This document shows, piece by piece, positions 18,668 through 28,993 of a stretch of DNA of 64,000 bases. A model generated the notes under the pieces. It saw only the letters and a list, made by a program, of their open reading frames with translations, was not told where the DNA came from and ran no database searches. Source of the DNA: Betaproteobacteria bacterium (GTDB lineage: Bacteria; Pseudomonadota; Gammaproteobacteria; Burkholderiales; Ga0077523); NCBI GenBank assembly GCA_016125475.1, contig WGLR01000010.1, positions 62,001 through 126,000 on the forward strand, read 5' to 3'. Within the stretch, counting starts at the first letter, position 1; every line of letters starts with the position of its first letter. The position numbers were made by a program, and so were the translations under genes.

Positions 18668-21496
18668 TCACGGCCGGTTGAGGGAGAGATCCGCCGGGCA
18701 CCCGCCGGGTACCACGACGGTGCGGTTCGGAGACGCGCCGACCGCGAGGTTCTCGCCGATCAGCCAGAGCACGCCGGTGTGCGCCGGGTACGGGAAGCGC
18801 GGCGTGAACACGATCCCGGTGGGGAATCCCTCGATGTGATTGCGCTGGATGCGTGCCATCGCGCCGATGTGCCCGTATGCGCGGATGCCGTCGATGGACA
18901 GCTTGTCGGCACCTTCGAGCCGCCGGAGCTTCACGCGGTTGGCCTCGATCGCGAGACTCGCGCAGTTGCCCACGAAGATGCCGTGGCGTTCGTCCGCCGT
19001 GGCTTCGATCGGCAGGATCACCTCCACGGTGTTCCCCGTGATCTGGACGGTCCCGGCGGAATCCACGCGTCCGGCCGCGGCGTCGTTGGGACCGACACGG
19101 TGGCTCACGCCGACGTGGATGCCCTGCAGGGCATCCTCGATCGTGTTGTCGCGCACGCGCACTTCCTCGGCGACGCGTCCGGCCACGACGATTCCCTGGA
19201 AGACCGTCGACCGGTTCTCGTTCACGAGCAGTTCGAACCACTGCCGGAAGTCCGTCGTGCGCGCCTGCGGATTCACGATCATGTCGTCGACGGCCTTGAC
19301 GAAGTGTCGCAGCAGCGCCTGCCCGGTCGTGACCTCTCCGGCGGGGTGGCTTTCCGCGTACTTCGCCCACGCGGCCTTGAGCGCGGGGGGCGTCCGGAAG
19401 TGCAGAACCTGTCTGCCGACGGTGACGCGCACGTTCGTGATGCCGCCCGAGGGTACCGTGGTACCGAATGCGGCGTTCGCGATCAGCGCGGCGCGGATGC
19501 GTGCGCGGTAATACCTGGTGGCGACGAGCCGGTCGAAGCGCAGCGCGTCGGGGCGAGGCGCCGCGTGGATGCGGTTTCCGAGCACCTGCACGTTCGTGCC
19601 GTCGAGTACGAGCACGCCGATCTGGCGGTGTCCGGTTTCGAGGTCGCAGTTCGTGATGCGCACCGATGGCTGATCGAGCGAGGACTCCGACGGTCGGACG
19701 TCGTGCCGTGCCGTGATGCAGCTCGCCGCCCGTCGCGCGCCGCCGACGCAGCGCGCCGAAACGCCGGACACGTCGACGTGCGCGCAGCCCACGAAATGCA
19801 GGGCGCCGTTGATCTGGTTGCCCGTCGCCAGCGCGCCGCTTTCCGCGTGCAGGTCGCGAACGGTGGCTTCCGTGCATCGCAGGAAGCGCACGGCCGACTC
19901 GCTCGTGGCCGCGACGATGCGCGTGCCGCTGCCGGCGCCCACGACCTTGATGTTGCCCTTGTCCGCGATCGTGAGCGGCGTCTTCAGGGCGTACGTGCCT
20001 GCCTTGAAGCAGATGGCTGCGTCGGCACCGGCCGGAATCGCGTCGACGATCGCCTGCAGGTCCGAGGCGGGCGAGACGACGTACGTGCACCCGCCGCCGT
20101 GGTTCCTGCACAGCGTGTCCAGCGCGTCCTGGACCGTGAGCGCGCCTGCGAAGTCGGGACCGCAGGCCGAGGGTTCGTAGCAGATGTCCTCGGCGCAGAG
20201 GTGGGTGAGCCACGGAAAGCGTTCGCGGCAGTCGTCGACGCGCGTGATGACGTTGCCGGGGCCGACGCGCACGAGCGCGAGCCTGGCGAAGCGGTGCGGG
20301 ATCCCGACGGGCGACTGTGGAACCGGCGCCGTGTTCGGAATCTCGTACGGCGGCCACTCGATCTCGCCGGTGATCGTGCGGCCGGGTATGAGCCAGTAGT
20401 CACCGGCCCGGTAGGTGCCGGCGCCGAAGGTCACCTCGATGCCGTCCTCGAGCGCGATCCAGGAGGACGCCGTTGCGACGCCCGAGGCGGTCGCGCCGGC
20501 CGACTGGTCCCAGCGACGTAGCCGCAGGTTCGCGTGCCCTGCGTAGGCTGCCGCCGAACTCTTGAGCGTGATCTCGCGCCGTGCCGCGTCCACGTGGTCG
20601 ATCTGGACCAGCGGGTGGGCGCCGCGTTCGAGGTCGGCGATGTCGTCGACGATCTCGACCCACTGTTCGGCCGCGAACCCGAGGACGTCGTCCCTGCCCA
20701 CATCGGCGACTGACAGGACGGTCCCGTTGATCGCCGTGATCGACGTCTCGACCGTCGCGTTGTCGCGCGACCACTTGAAGCGTGCGGTGCCCAGCGGTCC
20801 GTCCTCGTGGATCTCGACGCGATAGAGCTGGTTCTCGAGGCGACGGTAGCCGGCCGTGGGTGGCAGCAGGCACGGGTCGGACGAGGGGGGCGGCGTCACG
20901 GTGTGGGCATTCAGCGTGCCCGTGGGAGGCGCGGTGAGCGTCTTCCACTCGGGAACCGGTGTCTCGCAGTCGACTGGATTGCCCGCGAGTCGTGCGAGCC
21001 GCACCTGCCAGACGACGCGCGTGCGCGTGGTCGTGTCCGCGCTGCCCAGTGCGACTTCCTGGATCAGCGGATCGAGGCGCGCGTTCACCTCCCGTTCCCA
21101 GACGTCGAGATAGGCGAGGTAGGTGCCCGGCGACAGCTGCAGCACCCGGCCGGTGCCCGCGGGCTGCGAGAACTCCGGGAGCGGATGGTCGGGCTGGGCC
21201 AGATAGGTGACGCCGGGGCCGGACTCGAGTTCGCACAGAAGTCCGCCGGTGTAGAAGCGTCCGGCCGAGATCGTGAGATCGCGTCCGTCGGGGGTCCGGT
21301 CGAGCAGGAAGCCGCCTCCTTCCTTCGGCGCACCGGAGGGGCCGATCACGTCCTCGGCCGTGGTACGTGCGCGGTACTCGTGGATGGCCTGCTGTTCGTT
21401 CCAGTCCGCGTCGAGCTGCACGCGCCCCTGCTGCATCAGCACGCCGCTGTAGTGCCGGGCCGAATCGAATGTCTGGCGGCTGTAGTCTCCTGGCAT
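18668..21496 (-). CDS. DUF6519 / beta-helix protein at the end of the eCIS operon (942 aa)
   Basis: The N-terminus (YSRQTFDSARHYSGVLMQQGR followed by VQLDADWNEQQ) is the DUF6519 signature, found in contractile injection and phage-like clusters. The second half, from about residue 480, is a run of short V/I-N-G turns such as VRITNCDLETG, VQITGNTVEV and ARIQRNHIEG. These are typical of a right-handed parallel beta-helix, the fold used by tail spikes and pectate lyases. It probably sits at the baseplate rim or acts as a receptor-binding spike; this is inferred from fold and position. The ATG at 21496 follows the gpI-like gene by 17 bp. Longer upstream frame sequence is shadow of that gene. Confidence 0.8.
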   Translation of the reverse strand: MPGDYSRQTFDSARHYSGVLMQQGRVQLDADWNEQQAIHEYRARTTAEDVIGPSGAPKEGGGFLLDRTPDGRDLTISAGRFYTGGLLCELESGPGVTYLAQPDHPLPEFSQPAGTGRVLQLSPGTYLAYLDVWEREVNARLDPLIQEVALGSADTTTRTRVVWQVRLARLAGNPVDCETPVPEWKTLTAPPTGTLNAHTVTPPPSSDPCLLPPTAGYRRLENQLYRVEIHEDGPLGTARFKWSRDNATVETSITAINGTVLSVADVGRDDVLGFAAEQWVEIVDDIADLERGAHPLVQIDHVDAARREITLKSSAAAYAGHANLRLRRWDQSAGATASGVATASSWIALEDGIEVTFGAGTYRAGDYWLIPGRTITGEIEWPPYEIPNTAPVPQSPVGIPHRFARLALVRVGPGNVITRVDDCRERFPWLTHLCAEDICYEPSACGPDFAGALTVQDALDTLCRNHGGGCTYVVSPASDLQAIVDAIPAGADAAICFKAGTYALKTPLTIADKGNIKVVGAGSGTRIVAATSESAVRFLRCTEATVRDLHAESGALATGNQINGALHFVGCAHVDVSGVSARCVGGARRAASCITARHDVRPSESSLDQPSVRITNCDLETGHRQIGVLVLDGTNVQVLGNRIHAAPRPDALRFDRLVATRYYRARIRAALIANAAFGTTVPSGGITNVRVTVGRQVLHFRTPPALKAAWAKYAESHPAGEVTTGQALLRHFVKAVDDMIVNPQARTTDFRQWFELLVNENRSTVFQGIVVAGRVAEEVRVRDNTIEDALQGIHVGVSHRVGPNDAAAGRVDSAGTVQITGNTVEVILPIEATADERHGIFVGNCASLAIEANRVKLRRLEGADKLSIDGIRAYGHIGAMARIQRNHIEGFPTGIVFTPRFPYPAHTGVLWLIGENLAVGASPNRTVVVPGGCPADLSLNRP

Positions 21497-21513
21497 GGTG
21501 TTCTCCCACCCGG

Positions 21514-23604
21514 TCAGTTTTCGCGCATCACACCGGCCTCGAGGCCGAAGCGCAGGAATTCGTCGAGCCTCGCCCCGAGCGACGCGAGCCGCTGCGGGGT
21601 GTAGAGGTCGTGAAAGGCGCCCATCTCCGCGCCGTCGTCCGCGCCTTCGCGGATCTCGCGCGCGGTCCGCCGGGACACCTGCCCGTACGCGGCGTCCCCG
21701 AACCGAGACGACGTGAAGTCCGGCTGCACACGTCCTGCGTCGGAAGCGGCTGCGGGCTGACATCGGTACGGGCGCGGCACGACCGAGCCGGGCGGCACGT
21801 AGCTGAAGCGCACGCATCCTTGGGCGAGCTGCACGCACCGGACGGGTGCGGGCCACGTCGCATCGCCGCGCGCGGAGAAGATCGTGTTCGAGGCGAGCGC
21901 GATCTCCTTCACGTGCACGCGCCCGATCACGGTCGAGTTCCGCGATTCGAGGGTTCCGCCTGCCGCGAGCCCGTCGAGAGCCGTCACGGCAGCCAGTTCC
22001 GGAGCGGTCGCATCCACGATGGATCCGTCGAGTGCGAGCGTGCATTCCCCGGCAAAGCGGATCGGGCCGGTGATGGCATCGGTCACGGTCGCGCGGAGCG
22101 ACGGCACGTCCGCGTCGATCCTCGGGGCCGCGGGCCGTGCGGGGACGGTAGCGATCGCCGGTGTCGGGCCGGGCACGAGCGTGCAGTGGCGGATCACGAG
22201 ACTAGCGAGCTCGTTGTCGCCGCCCGTGGCGTCGACGCGGGGAGCCTGCACCGTCCCGCCGGCCACGAAGATTCCGTCCATCGTGAAGGCCGAACTGGTG
22301 CCTCCCGTCACGACGAGATTTCCGGCCAGGACGAGGACGGGGCGGCGACGGTCCCGGGCGCGCAGCGCGATCGTCTTGCCCGCGGGCACACGGACGTTCA
22401 GCGGGCCGGTGACGTAGTACGCGCTGTCGGTGAGCTCCACGACGCCGCCGGTGGCGGACAGGCCGTCGACCGCCGTCTGCAGCGAATCCCCGGGAGAGAC
22501 CTGCGTCACGGGCGCGAGCGAGAGGTCGAAGCCCGCGAGCCTCGTGTATTCGCCCCCGCCCATCTCGCGGCCGAAGGCACGCATGCAGCTGACCGCCACG
22601 CTCGCGGGTGCGGGCGCATCGCCCGGGAACGCGATGCGGCCGAGTTCGGGGTCGATCGCGATCACCACCGACGGGCTGTGCGCCCACCCGGTGACTGTTC
22701 CCCCGCTGTCGGTCACGTCCGAGAGATCGCACACACGCACGAGATCCCGCACGCTGCCGACGGGATGGCCGTTCGAGTCGACCGCCGGCGCGACGTCCGT
22801 GCCGTTCGCGTGCAGCAGCACGCTCGCGGGTTCCCCGGCGTGGTCGAGGCCGTACAGGGATTCCAGGTCCCGGTGAAGACGCCTTCTCGTGATCGGCAGG
22901 GGAACGTTCGCGGGCCCGGCCAGATGCGTGACGGCCGGTTCCGTGACGGGTCGCGTCACGAGTGGAACCGGGCGCCCGAGGGGGTCGAACGTGTAGCGGA
23001 AGTCGTCGACGCGAAACGCCTGCGCGCGGGTCACGGACTGCGCAGGCAGCGTCCAGAGAAAGAGGCCCACGTTCGGAATGTTGTAGCGTCCGCGGCGCGC
23101 GGCGATGCGGCGCACGTCGGCCGTATGCGCGAAAGTGTCGAAGGGCGTGCCGAGGCTCTCGAGCGTGGTCGCGTCGCGCAGGCTCGCGACCGCGCCGCGG
23201 TCGGGACGCAGGTGATTCATGTACTGCGTGGTCGCGAGAAGCCGGAAAAACTCCACGGCCGCGGCGTCCCAGTCGGTCACGTCGTGCGCGAGCTGCTCGA
23301 GCATCGCGGCCGTGCCCTTGCGACGGCGCAGCCGAAGCGTGTCGGCGACTTCGTTCCGGCGGCTCGTGCGGGCGCCCGGCCGTGCGTCGACGCCTCGCGC
23401 GCCCACGAGATCCCCGATGTACGGGACGACCCACTCCGCGCAGGTCTCGATGAACTGGTCGTCGTAGAGCTGCGCCACGTCGTCCTGCAGTACCTGCGCC
23501 TGCTCGGCGAGGATGCGTACGAGCGCCCGCAGCGCACCGTCCGAGTCGCGCGTGCGATAGACCTGCGGCAGGAGCCGGTAGAGGCTGTCGGCGTCGAAGC
23601 TCAT
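21514..23604 (-). CDS. gpI-like baseplate/tail protein with C-terminal beta-rich extension (696 aa)
   Basis: The first ~230 residues (LYRLLPQVYRTRDSDGALRALVRILAEQ, then QFIETCAEWVVPYIGDLVG) match the P2 gpI-like tail proteins found beside the gp6-like baseplate proteins in eCIS loci. From about residue 370 the sequence turns into repeated short strands (VVELTDSAYYVTGPLNV, TMDGIFVAGGTV), suggesting a beta-helix fused to the gpI part. The start ATG overlaps the stop of the preceding baseplate gene as ATGA. The likely role is attaching the outer baseplate to host-contact elements. Confidence 0.8.
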   Translation of the reverse strand: MSFDADSLYRLLPQVYRTRDSDGALRALVRILAEQAQVLQDDVAQLYDDQFIETCAEWVVPYIGDLVGARGVDARPGARTSRRNEVADTLRLRRRKGTAAMLEQLAHDVTDWDAAAVEFFRLLATTQYMNHLRPDRGAVASLRDATTLESLGTPFDTFAHTADVRRIAARRGRYNIPNVGLFLWTLPAQSVTRAQAFRVDDFRYTFDPLGRPVPLVTRPVTEPAVTHLAGPANVPLPITRRRLHRDLESLYGLDHAGEPASVLLHANGTDVAPAVDSNGHPVGSVRDLVRVCDLSDVTDSGGTVTGWAHSPSVVIAIDPELGRIAFPGDAPAPASVAVSCMRAFGREMGGGEYTRLAGFDLSLAPVTQVSPGDSLQTAVDGLSATGGVVELTDSAYYVTGPLNVRVPAGKTIALRARDRRRPVLVLAGNLVVTGGTSSAFTMDGIFVAGGTVQAPRVDATGGDNELASLVIRHCTLVPGPTPAIATVPARPAAPRIDADVPSLRATVTDAITGPIRFAGECTLALDGSIVDATAPELAAVTALDGLAAGGTLESRNSTVIGRVHVKEIALASNTIFSARGDATWPAPVRCVQLAQGCVRFSYVPPGSVVPRPYRCQPAAASDAGRVQPDFTSSRFGDAAYGQVSRRTAREIREGADDGAEMGAFHDLYTPQRLASLGARLDEFLRFGLEAGVMREN

Positions 23605-26423
23605 GCGAGGACTCCGAGTGTGAGCGGCACGTCGTCGAGGAGCAGGAGTTCCGCGGCGGTGGGTGTCTTCGTGCCGGGAATCGGTGCGGCGGCCGGCAGG
23701 TGCCCGTGCACGACGCCGGGTGTCTCCTCCGGGATCGTCGCCCCGTCTTCGAGCGCGACGATGTAAAGCTCGTCGAGCACGCACGCCGTCACGCCGTCGA
23801 CGTTCTGGATGGTCGCGACCACGCCGGACGCGTGCACCGGCTGGCCGAAGGCTCGCCGCTCGAATGAGTAGTGCTCCCGCAGCGCGGTCCCGACCCGGCC
23901 GAGCACCGCGTCGCGCTCCAGATCGCCGCGCGTCGCGACGCGGGCCGAGAACCGGAACACCCGCGGCACGTGCGACCTGACCTCGAGGGGCACGCCCGGG
24001 TCGCCGGCGTCCCGCATCGCGCCGAGCAGGTTGGTCACGATGGTTCCGTTCTCGTCGAGCGTCGTGCCGTCTTCGCCGGCCACGGTCACGAACACGCCGT
24101 CCTGCATGCCGGTGCGCGTGCGCACGGCCCGGGCCTTCGCGACACCGGTGAACGCACGCGCGAAATCCTCGAAGTCCTGCAGGGACACGATGCGGCCGAG
24201 CGTGAGCACGCCGAGCGGGGCGTTGTCGCGGGCGCGGTCCAGGGTTTCGGGGTCCGCACCACCCTCCGCCTTCACCGGATTGCTCGCGGCCCGGATGCCG
24301 AGCGGGCGCGTGAGCAACTGCGAGAGCTGTTTCGCACGCACGCGGCCGCCGGAGCCGATGCCCTTGCGATAGCGCGCGGTGACGTTGCCCTGGCCGGTGG
24401 GCAGGCGTGCGCCGTTCTCGCCGTCACCGAAGACGACGCTGGTGCGACCGTCGTCGTCGCGCGCGGTCACGTACACGCGCTCGACGGGGCCGCGGCCGAA
24501 CAGCGTGTCCGCTTCGGTCCACGCCACGTCGTTCACGCGGACCTCGAGCGTGCTCCGCGTACCGGTACCCGTGGCGGACGACACGTACGTGAGCGGGGAT
24601 TGCGCGAGCGTGAACCGCTGGAACGGCACCGAGGCGTCACCGCCGCCGAGCGTCTCGCCGCCCGCTCCGAACGTCTGCACCGTTTCGCCGTGCGTCGCGC
24701 GCGCGACGTTCGCGTTGATGCTCACGGTCGCGCGCACGTATGCGTGCGCGAGCGCCTTCGCGAGCCGGACCTTCGTGAAGCTCTCGAGGTGTTCGGCATC
24801 GCTCAGGTCGTGTTCGACCTCCGCGATCTCCGCGATCTCGCAGGCCGTCACGCCGCGCTGGTCCTCGAGTTCGCCGCAGACGACGATGTGGCGGCCCGCA
24901 TCGAGGCCGTCGACGAGACCCTCGAGCGCGATCTCGTCGCCGGACACCGCATTCGTGAGCGGCAGGCGGGCGAGGTCGAGCGTTTCGCTCTCGCCGAGCA
25001 CGGTCGTGGTGCGGATGCCGAACATGCCGAGGCCGCCCGCCGTGTTCAGACGGAGCCGGGTCACCTTCGCGCTCAGCGTGAAGTCCGAGCGGCTCGTCTC
25101 GACGTGCCCGTCGATCCGGTACGTGCGTGCGGTGTCACCGTCCTCGAGCACGACCCAGCTGCCTTCGGAGAGCGAGGCGTGAACCGCGTCGAGCGTGATG
25201 GTGCGGGACCCCGCGGGTTCGCCCGGATAGGCGCTCAGCGTCCTGTCGACCCAGGTCGTCGACCGTCCGGCGTACGCGCCGGGCTCGAACACGAACTTCG
25301 GGCTGCTCGATGCTCCCGTCGAACCGTCCGGCGCGTATTCCCCGATTCGCTGGGAGGCGGGCAGGGCATCGTAGGCGGGTGCGTTGTGCCCGAAGATCGC
25401 GGCGCGCGAGCGCAGCGCGAAGACCGTCGAGGGCGGCGGACGCACGGCCGCGAGATTGTCGAAGAGATCGAGCATGGCGAAGCGTCGCGTGCGTGCGAAC
25501 GCCCGCAGATCCCGGGCCCGCACCGTCGTGCCGATGAACTTCGCCGCGGTCGTGCCGGGCGAGCGCCAGGTGTAGGTGAGCGTATCCGGGGCCGGGCCCG
25601 CGTCGAGCGCTGCCGAGAGCTTCACGCGGGTACGGTTCGCACGCTCCTCGAGCGTCACTTGCGTGACGCGGCGCAGTTTCAGGTCACCCCCTGCGTCGGG
25701 GGACAGCAGGACCGGGTCACCCTTGCGGAGGCCGGTCGCGAGGCCCGCGAACAGCAGTTCGTCCGTGGAGGCCGTCACGGGCTGGCGTGTCGTGAGGCGG
25801 GCCCGGATCGCGTTCCACTCGGGCCGTGCCTCGATCCGCTCGACGGTCTCGAAGACCTGCGCCGTTTCGCCGGGGCCGGGAACGCTCTGGACCTTGAGGC
25901 CGACGTCCACGATCGTGGAGGCGGGCACGCCGGACAGCACCGCATTCTGCCGGAGCGGATCGGGATCGTCCTCGGTCGGAGCAACGCGGCGCGTGGTACC
26001 GGGCGGATCCTCGGCCGTGAATGCGAGCCAGGCCGTCGCGGCGACACCCGGGCCAGGGCGATAGCCGATCAGGGCGGCGAGTTCCAGCACGCTCAGGCGC
26101 TCCGTCGCGGTTGCGAGGTACGACTCGTTCGCGATGCGCTCCTGGTAGAACGTCAGCACGTCGCCGACGGCTGCCCACGCGTCCAGGAGTCCGATCGTGA
26201 AGTCGCCGTCGTCCCGCGTCGTGAGGCGCGCGAGGGCGGGTTCGCCCGCGAGCGTGAGCCGCGCCAGGAGCGTGCGCCGGAACGCGGCGTGGTCGCCGGA
26301 GCGACAGGCGATGGCAGACAGTCCGGCGCGGTTGTCGATGACGAGGGGTGTGGCGACCGCGAGACCCGTCCCGCACCCGCACGCCTCGGGAAGCGGTACC
26401 GGACCGCAACGTGTGGCACTCAT
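23601..26423 (-). CDS. Putative baseplate assembly protein, gp6-like, second copy (940 aa)
   Basis: A TIGR02243-type baseplate wedge protein. The N-terminal part (DDGDFTIGLLDAWAAVGDVLTFYQERIANESYLATATER) is the conserved segment of this family. The C-terminal third carries the gpJ/gp6-like core: VVFGDGENGARLPTGQGNVTARYRKG and TLGRIVSLQDFEDFARAFTGVAKA. It corresponds in position to Afp11/Afp12-type proteins. Its ATG overlaps the stop of the first copy as ATGA, and its own stop overlaps the gpI-like start in the same way, so stoichiometric synthesis is likely. Confidence 0.88.
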   Translation of the reverse strand: MSATRCGPVPLPEACGCGTGLAVATPLVIDNRAGLSAIACRSGDHAAFRRTLLARLTLAGEPALARLTTRDDGDFTIGLLDAWAAVGDVLTFYQERIANESYLATATERLSVLELAALIGYRPGPGVAATAWLAFTAEDPPGTTRRVAPTEDDPDPLRQNAVLSGVPASTIVDVGLKVQSVPGPGETAQVFETVERIEARPEWNAIRARLTTRQPVTASTDELLFAGLATGLRKGDPVLLSPDAGGDLKLRRVTQVTLEERANRTRVKLSAALDAGPAPDTLTYTWRSPGTTAAKFIGTTVRARDLRAFARTRRFAMLDLFDNLAAVRPPPSTVFALRSRAAIFGHNAPAYDALPASQRIGEYAPDGSTGASSSPKFVFEPGAYAGRSTTWVDRTLSAYPGEPAGSRTITLDAVHASLSEGSWVVLEDGDTARTYRIDGHVETSRSDFTLSAKVTRLRLNTAGGLGMFGIRTTTVLGESETLDLARLPLTNAVSGDEIALEGLVDGLDAGRHIVVCGELEDQRGVTACEIAEIAEVEHDLSDAEHLESFTKVRLAKALAHAYVRATVSINANVARATHGETVQTFGAGGETLGGGDASVPFQRFTLAQSPLTYVSSATGTGTRSTLEVRVNDVAWTEADTLFGRGPVERVYVTARDDDGRTSVVFGDGENGARLPTGQGNVTARYRKGIGSGGRVRAKQLSQLLTRPLGIRAASNPVKAEGGADPETLDRARDNAPLGVLTLGRIVSLQDFEDFARAFTGVAKARAVRTRTGMQDGVFVTVAGEDGTTLDENGTIVTNLLGAMRDAGDPGVPLEVRSHVPRVFRFSARVATRGDLERDAVLGRVGTALREHYSFERRAFGQPVHASGVVATIQNVDGVTACVLDELYIVALEDGATIPEETPGVVHGHLPAAAPIPGTKTPTAAELLLLDDVPLTLGVLA

Positions 26424-28993
26424 CGTCCACCTCGCATCGTGAGCGTGAGGCTGCCCCGGTCGGGGAAGTTCGGATCGTTGTCCAGTCGCGGGATCTCGAG
26501 CCGGCCGAACCGGAGCCAACCGGCGGCCGACCCGTCGGTGGCGGGTTGTCCCTGACGGCGGAAGGCCGTGACGGACACGGAATCGACCCCGTCGGTCGCG
26601 AGCGCGGCAGCCTCGATCGGCGAGAGATACACGGTCGCGCCGAAGCTGAAACGGTCCGGGTGGAACACCCCCGGTGTGCCGTCGGGAAGCGTCCGGCTGC
26701 TCAGGACCCGCCGCAGGGCTGCTCCCACGTCTGCGCGATAGTGGTCGGTACGCACGCACACCTCCATCGCGATCTCGAGCGGCACGTAATGGGGCGAATC
26801 GACCTCGAGGTCCTGTCCGGCGAGGCGATACGGTTCGAGCGCGCCGAGCAGGCCGTCCGCGAACGCCTCGTCGACATCTGCCGCGCCGAAGCGGTCCACG
26901 GTCAGGAACATCGTCCGCCAGCTTCCGGTCCAGCGCGGCGTCGCCCCCGCACGCTGCACGTCGGGCGAGACGATGCGCGCGCGGGCCTCGTAGTCGGCGG
27001 GTGTGACGCAGCGTTCCTGGATCCGGAACGCGCTCGGCGCACGGCGACGCACGGATTCGATGGATTCCGGCTCCGCACCGCCACGGGCCGGCAGCGGATT
27101 CCAGATTCGCGCGACGGGCGGCGCGCCGGTCGTGAGCGCCGGTTCCGTGCTCGCGAGGTGGCGCAGTGCGGACTCCCCGACGTTGCCCTGCGTGCCGTTT
27201 CCGCTCCGGTATGTCGCGAGCAGGCGGACGCCGGTGGCCGGTCGCTGTCCGAACACGTCGTCGCCGAAGCGCACGTGCCCGCGTCCGTCGTGCTCGACCT
27301 CGAGCACGAAGTCGCGATCGGTCGACGCACTGGACAGGAGGTCGCGTCGGGCGTGCCAGGTCAGGGAGGTGCCGTCTTCGCGGAGCGTCGCACACGCAAC
27401 CGCGTCCGCCGGGCGCTGGGCAAGATAGTCCCGCGCGGCGGCAGGGGGCGCGGCCTCGTCGAACGCGCAGGCCTGCGTGATCGGCGATGCGGACAGTCGT
27501 GGGCGGAATCGCGGGGCCTGACTCGCAGGGTGCGTCGTCGTGCACGGCGCCGGAGTCTCCCGGCGCACGCGCGCGAGCACGGGGTCCGGAGTCGGCACGA
27601 CGGGCAGGGCTTCCTCCGGGCGCGTGAGTCCGTGGTCCGCGGCGACGATGTTCCCGTACGCGACGGAGACATCCTCGATCCGTGTCGTGCCGGCGAGACT
27701 GGACAGCGTGAGGGCGACCGGCAGCGCATCGGCGGGATGCCACGCGATTTCCGTGACAGGGACGGGATTGCCGTGCGGGGGATGCGCGAAGGCGCCGCCG
27801 ACCGGATCGTCCGTGAGCGCCACGCGCGTGAGCTTCACGGCGTGCCGGCGCGTGGTGTCGGCATCGGCCGTGCGGCCCGTCGTCGGACTCCTCGCCTCCG
27901 CGAGCACGAGCACGTCGCCGGGGCGCAGGTCGGGCAGGTGGCCGCGCAGCGTGGCCGCCGTCGCGCCGGCCGCGAGGCAGCACTGCTCCGACCCCCACGT
28001 GTAGAAGTGCATCGTGTTGTGGGGCTCGAACAGGGTGACGTCGTGCAGGAGCTCGAAGACCTCCGGCGACGCCGCGAGCGCCGCGCGGTGGGCGACGGAG
28101 TCCAGCGCGAACACGATTTCGTCGCGGCCGGTGCGCGTGAGGACCTGCGTGGGTCGTCCGAGATGGACGCGGTGCACGGTGAGCCCGTTCACGCCCGGCG
28201 CGGCGACGAGCTGCACGAACGTGCGGGCGTTGCAGCCGTCGTGCATCGCGTAGTCGACGAGCCGTGCGTGCCGTCGCGCGGAAGTCCGCAGCCGCGAGGT
28301 GCCCAGATAGGCCTCGGTCGCGACGGCGTCCTGCTCGTAGGCGATGCGGTCCGCCACGTACGCGAGCAGTTCCGTGAGCACGATGCCCACGTCCGCCGCG
28401 CTGCGTTCCTGCCATCCCGGCGTCGTGAGCGCGAGGCGGTCGAGAAGGAGCTGCCGGAACGTCGCGTAGTCGCGCGCGAGATAGTTGAGTTCCGGCGGTG
28501 TCGCGGAGGGCTCGGGGCACGTCGTGCCGTCCGCGCAGTCGAAGTCGCCCGCGCACGCGCCCTTGAACGTGAAGTCGATCGACGAGAGGAGCCGGTCGAA
28601 GCCGGCGGGCGGGCGCGTGTCGTCGAGCGCGTCGACGAGGCGCAGCGTGTAGAACGAGAAATCGCCCGGTGCCGCGACCCGGACCCGCAGCATGCGCGGC
28701 TGCACCGACGCAGACGTGCCGGGCGCCGAACCCGGCGGGACGAGTGACGGCGCGACGTCGACCGCGACGATGCGGATGTTGCGGATGCGCTCGCCGCCGT
28801 CGATGCGGACATTGGCCGCCGTGAGCGTACCGGGCGAGAGGTCGTGCACGCACGTCACGAGCAGCGTCGTCTGTCGCAGCTCGATCGGATCCGCCGGGTC
28901 GTCCAGGACCTCCAGGAAGTCGATGCCGTTCCAGTCGGGGCGTGCCTCGACCGCGTTCCGGCGTCGCGGGTCACAGCAGAAGCAGTTCGTCAC
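26420..28993 (-). CDS. Putative baseplate assembly protein, gp6-like, first copy (857 aa)
   Basis: A second large baseplate wedge protein, related in layout to its downstream neighbour. The conserved LNYLARDYATFRQLLLDRLALTTPGW and ADVGIVLTELLAYVADRIAYEQDAV segments lie at about residues 155-215. The wedge core (HVRFGDDVFGQRPATGVRLLATYRSGNGTQGNVG, then VTPADYEARARIV) is at about 550-660. The N-terminus is unusual, with three cysteines in MTNCFCC. The gene overlaps the gp25 gene upstream and the second copy downstream, both as ATGA. Two wedge paralogues are typical of this eCIS lineage. Confidence 0.88.
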   Translation of the reverse strand: MTNCFCCDPRRRNAVEARPDWNGIDFLEVLDDPADPIELRQTTLLVTCVHDLSPGTLTAANVRIDGGERIRNIRIVAVDVAPSLVPPGSAPGTSASVQPRMLRVRVAAPGDFSFYTLRLVDALDDTRPPAGFDRLLSSIDFTFKGACAGDFDCADGTTCPEPSATPPELNYLARDYATFRQLLLDRLALTTPGWQERSAADVGIVLTELLAYVADRIAYEQDAVATEAYLGTSRLRTSARRHARLVDYAMHDGCNARTFVQLVAAPGVNGLTVHRVHLGRPTQVLTRTGRDEIVFALDSVAHRAALAASPEVFELLHDVTLFEPHNTMHFYTWGSEQCCLAAGATAATLRGHLPDLRPGDVLVLAEARSPTTGRTADADTTRRHAVKLTRVALTDDPVGGAFAHPPHGNPVPVTEIAWHPADALPVALTLSSLAGTTRIEDVSVAYGNIVAADHGLTRPEEALPVVPTPDPVLARVRRETPAPCTTTHPASQAPRFRPRLSASPITQACAFDEAAPPAAARDYLAQRPADAVACATLREDGTSLTWHARRDLLSSASTDRDFVLEVEHDGRGHVRFGDDVFGQRPATGVRLLATYRSGNGTQGNVGESALRHLASTEPALTTGAPPVARIWNPLPARGGAEPESIESVRRRAPSAFRIQERCVTPADYEARARIVSPDVQRAGATPRWTGSWRTMFLTVDRFGAADVDEAFADGLLGALEPYRLAGQDLEVDSPHYVPLEIAMEVCVRTDHYRADVGAALRRVLSSRTLPDGTPGVFHPDRFSFGATVYLSPIEAAALATDGVDSVSVTAFRRQGQPATDGSAAGWLRFGRLEIPRLDNDPNFPDRGSLTLTMRGGR

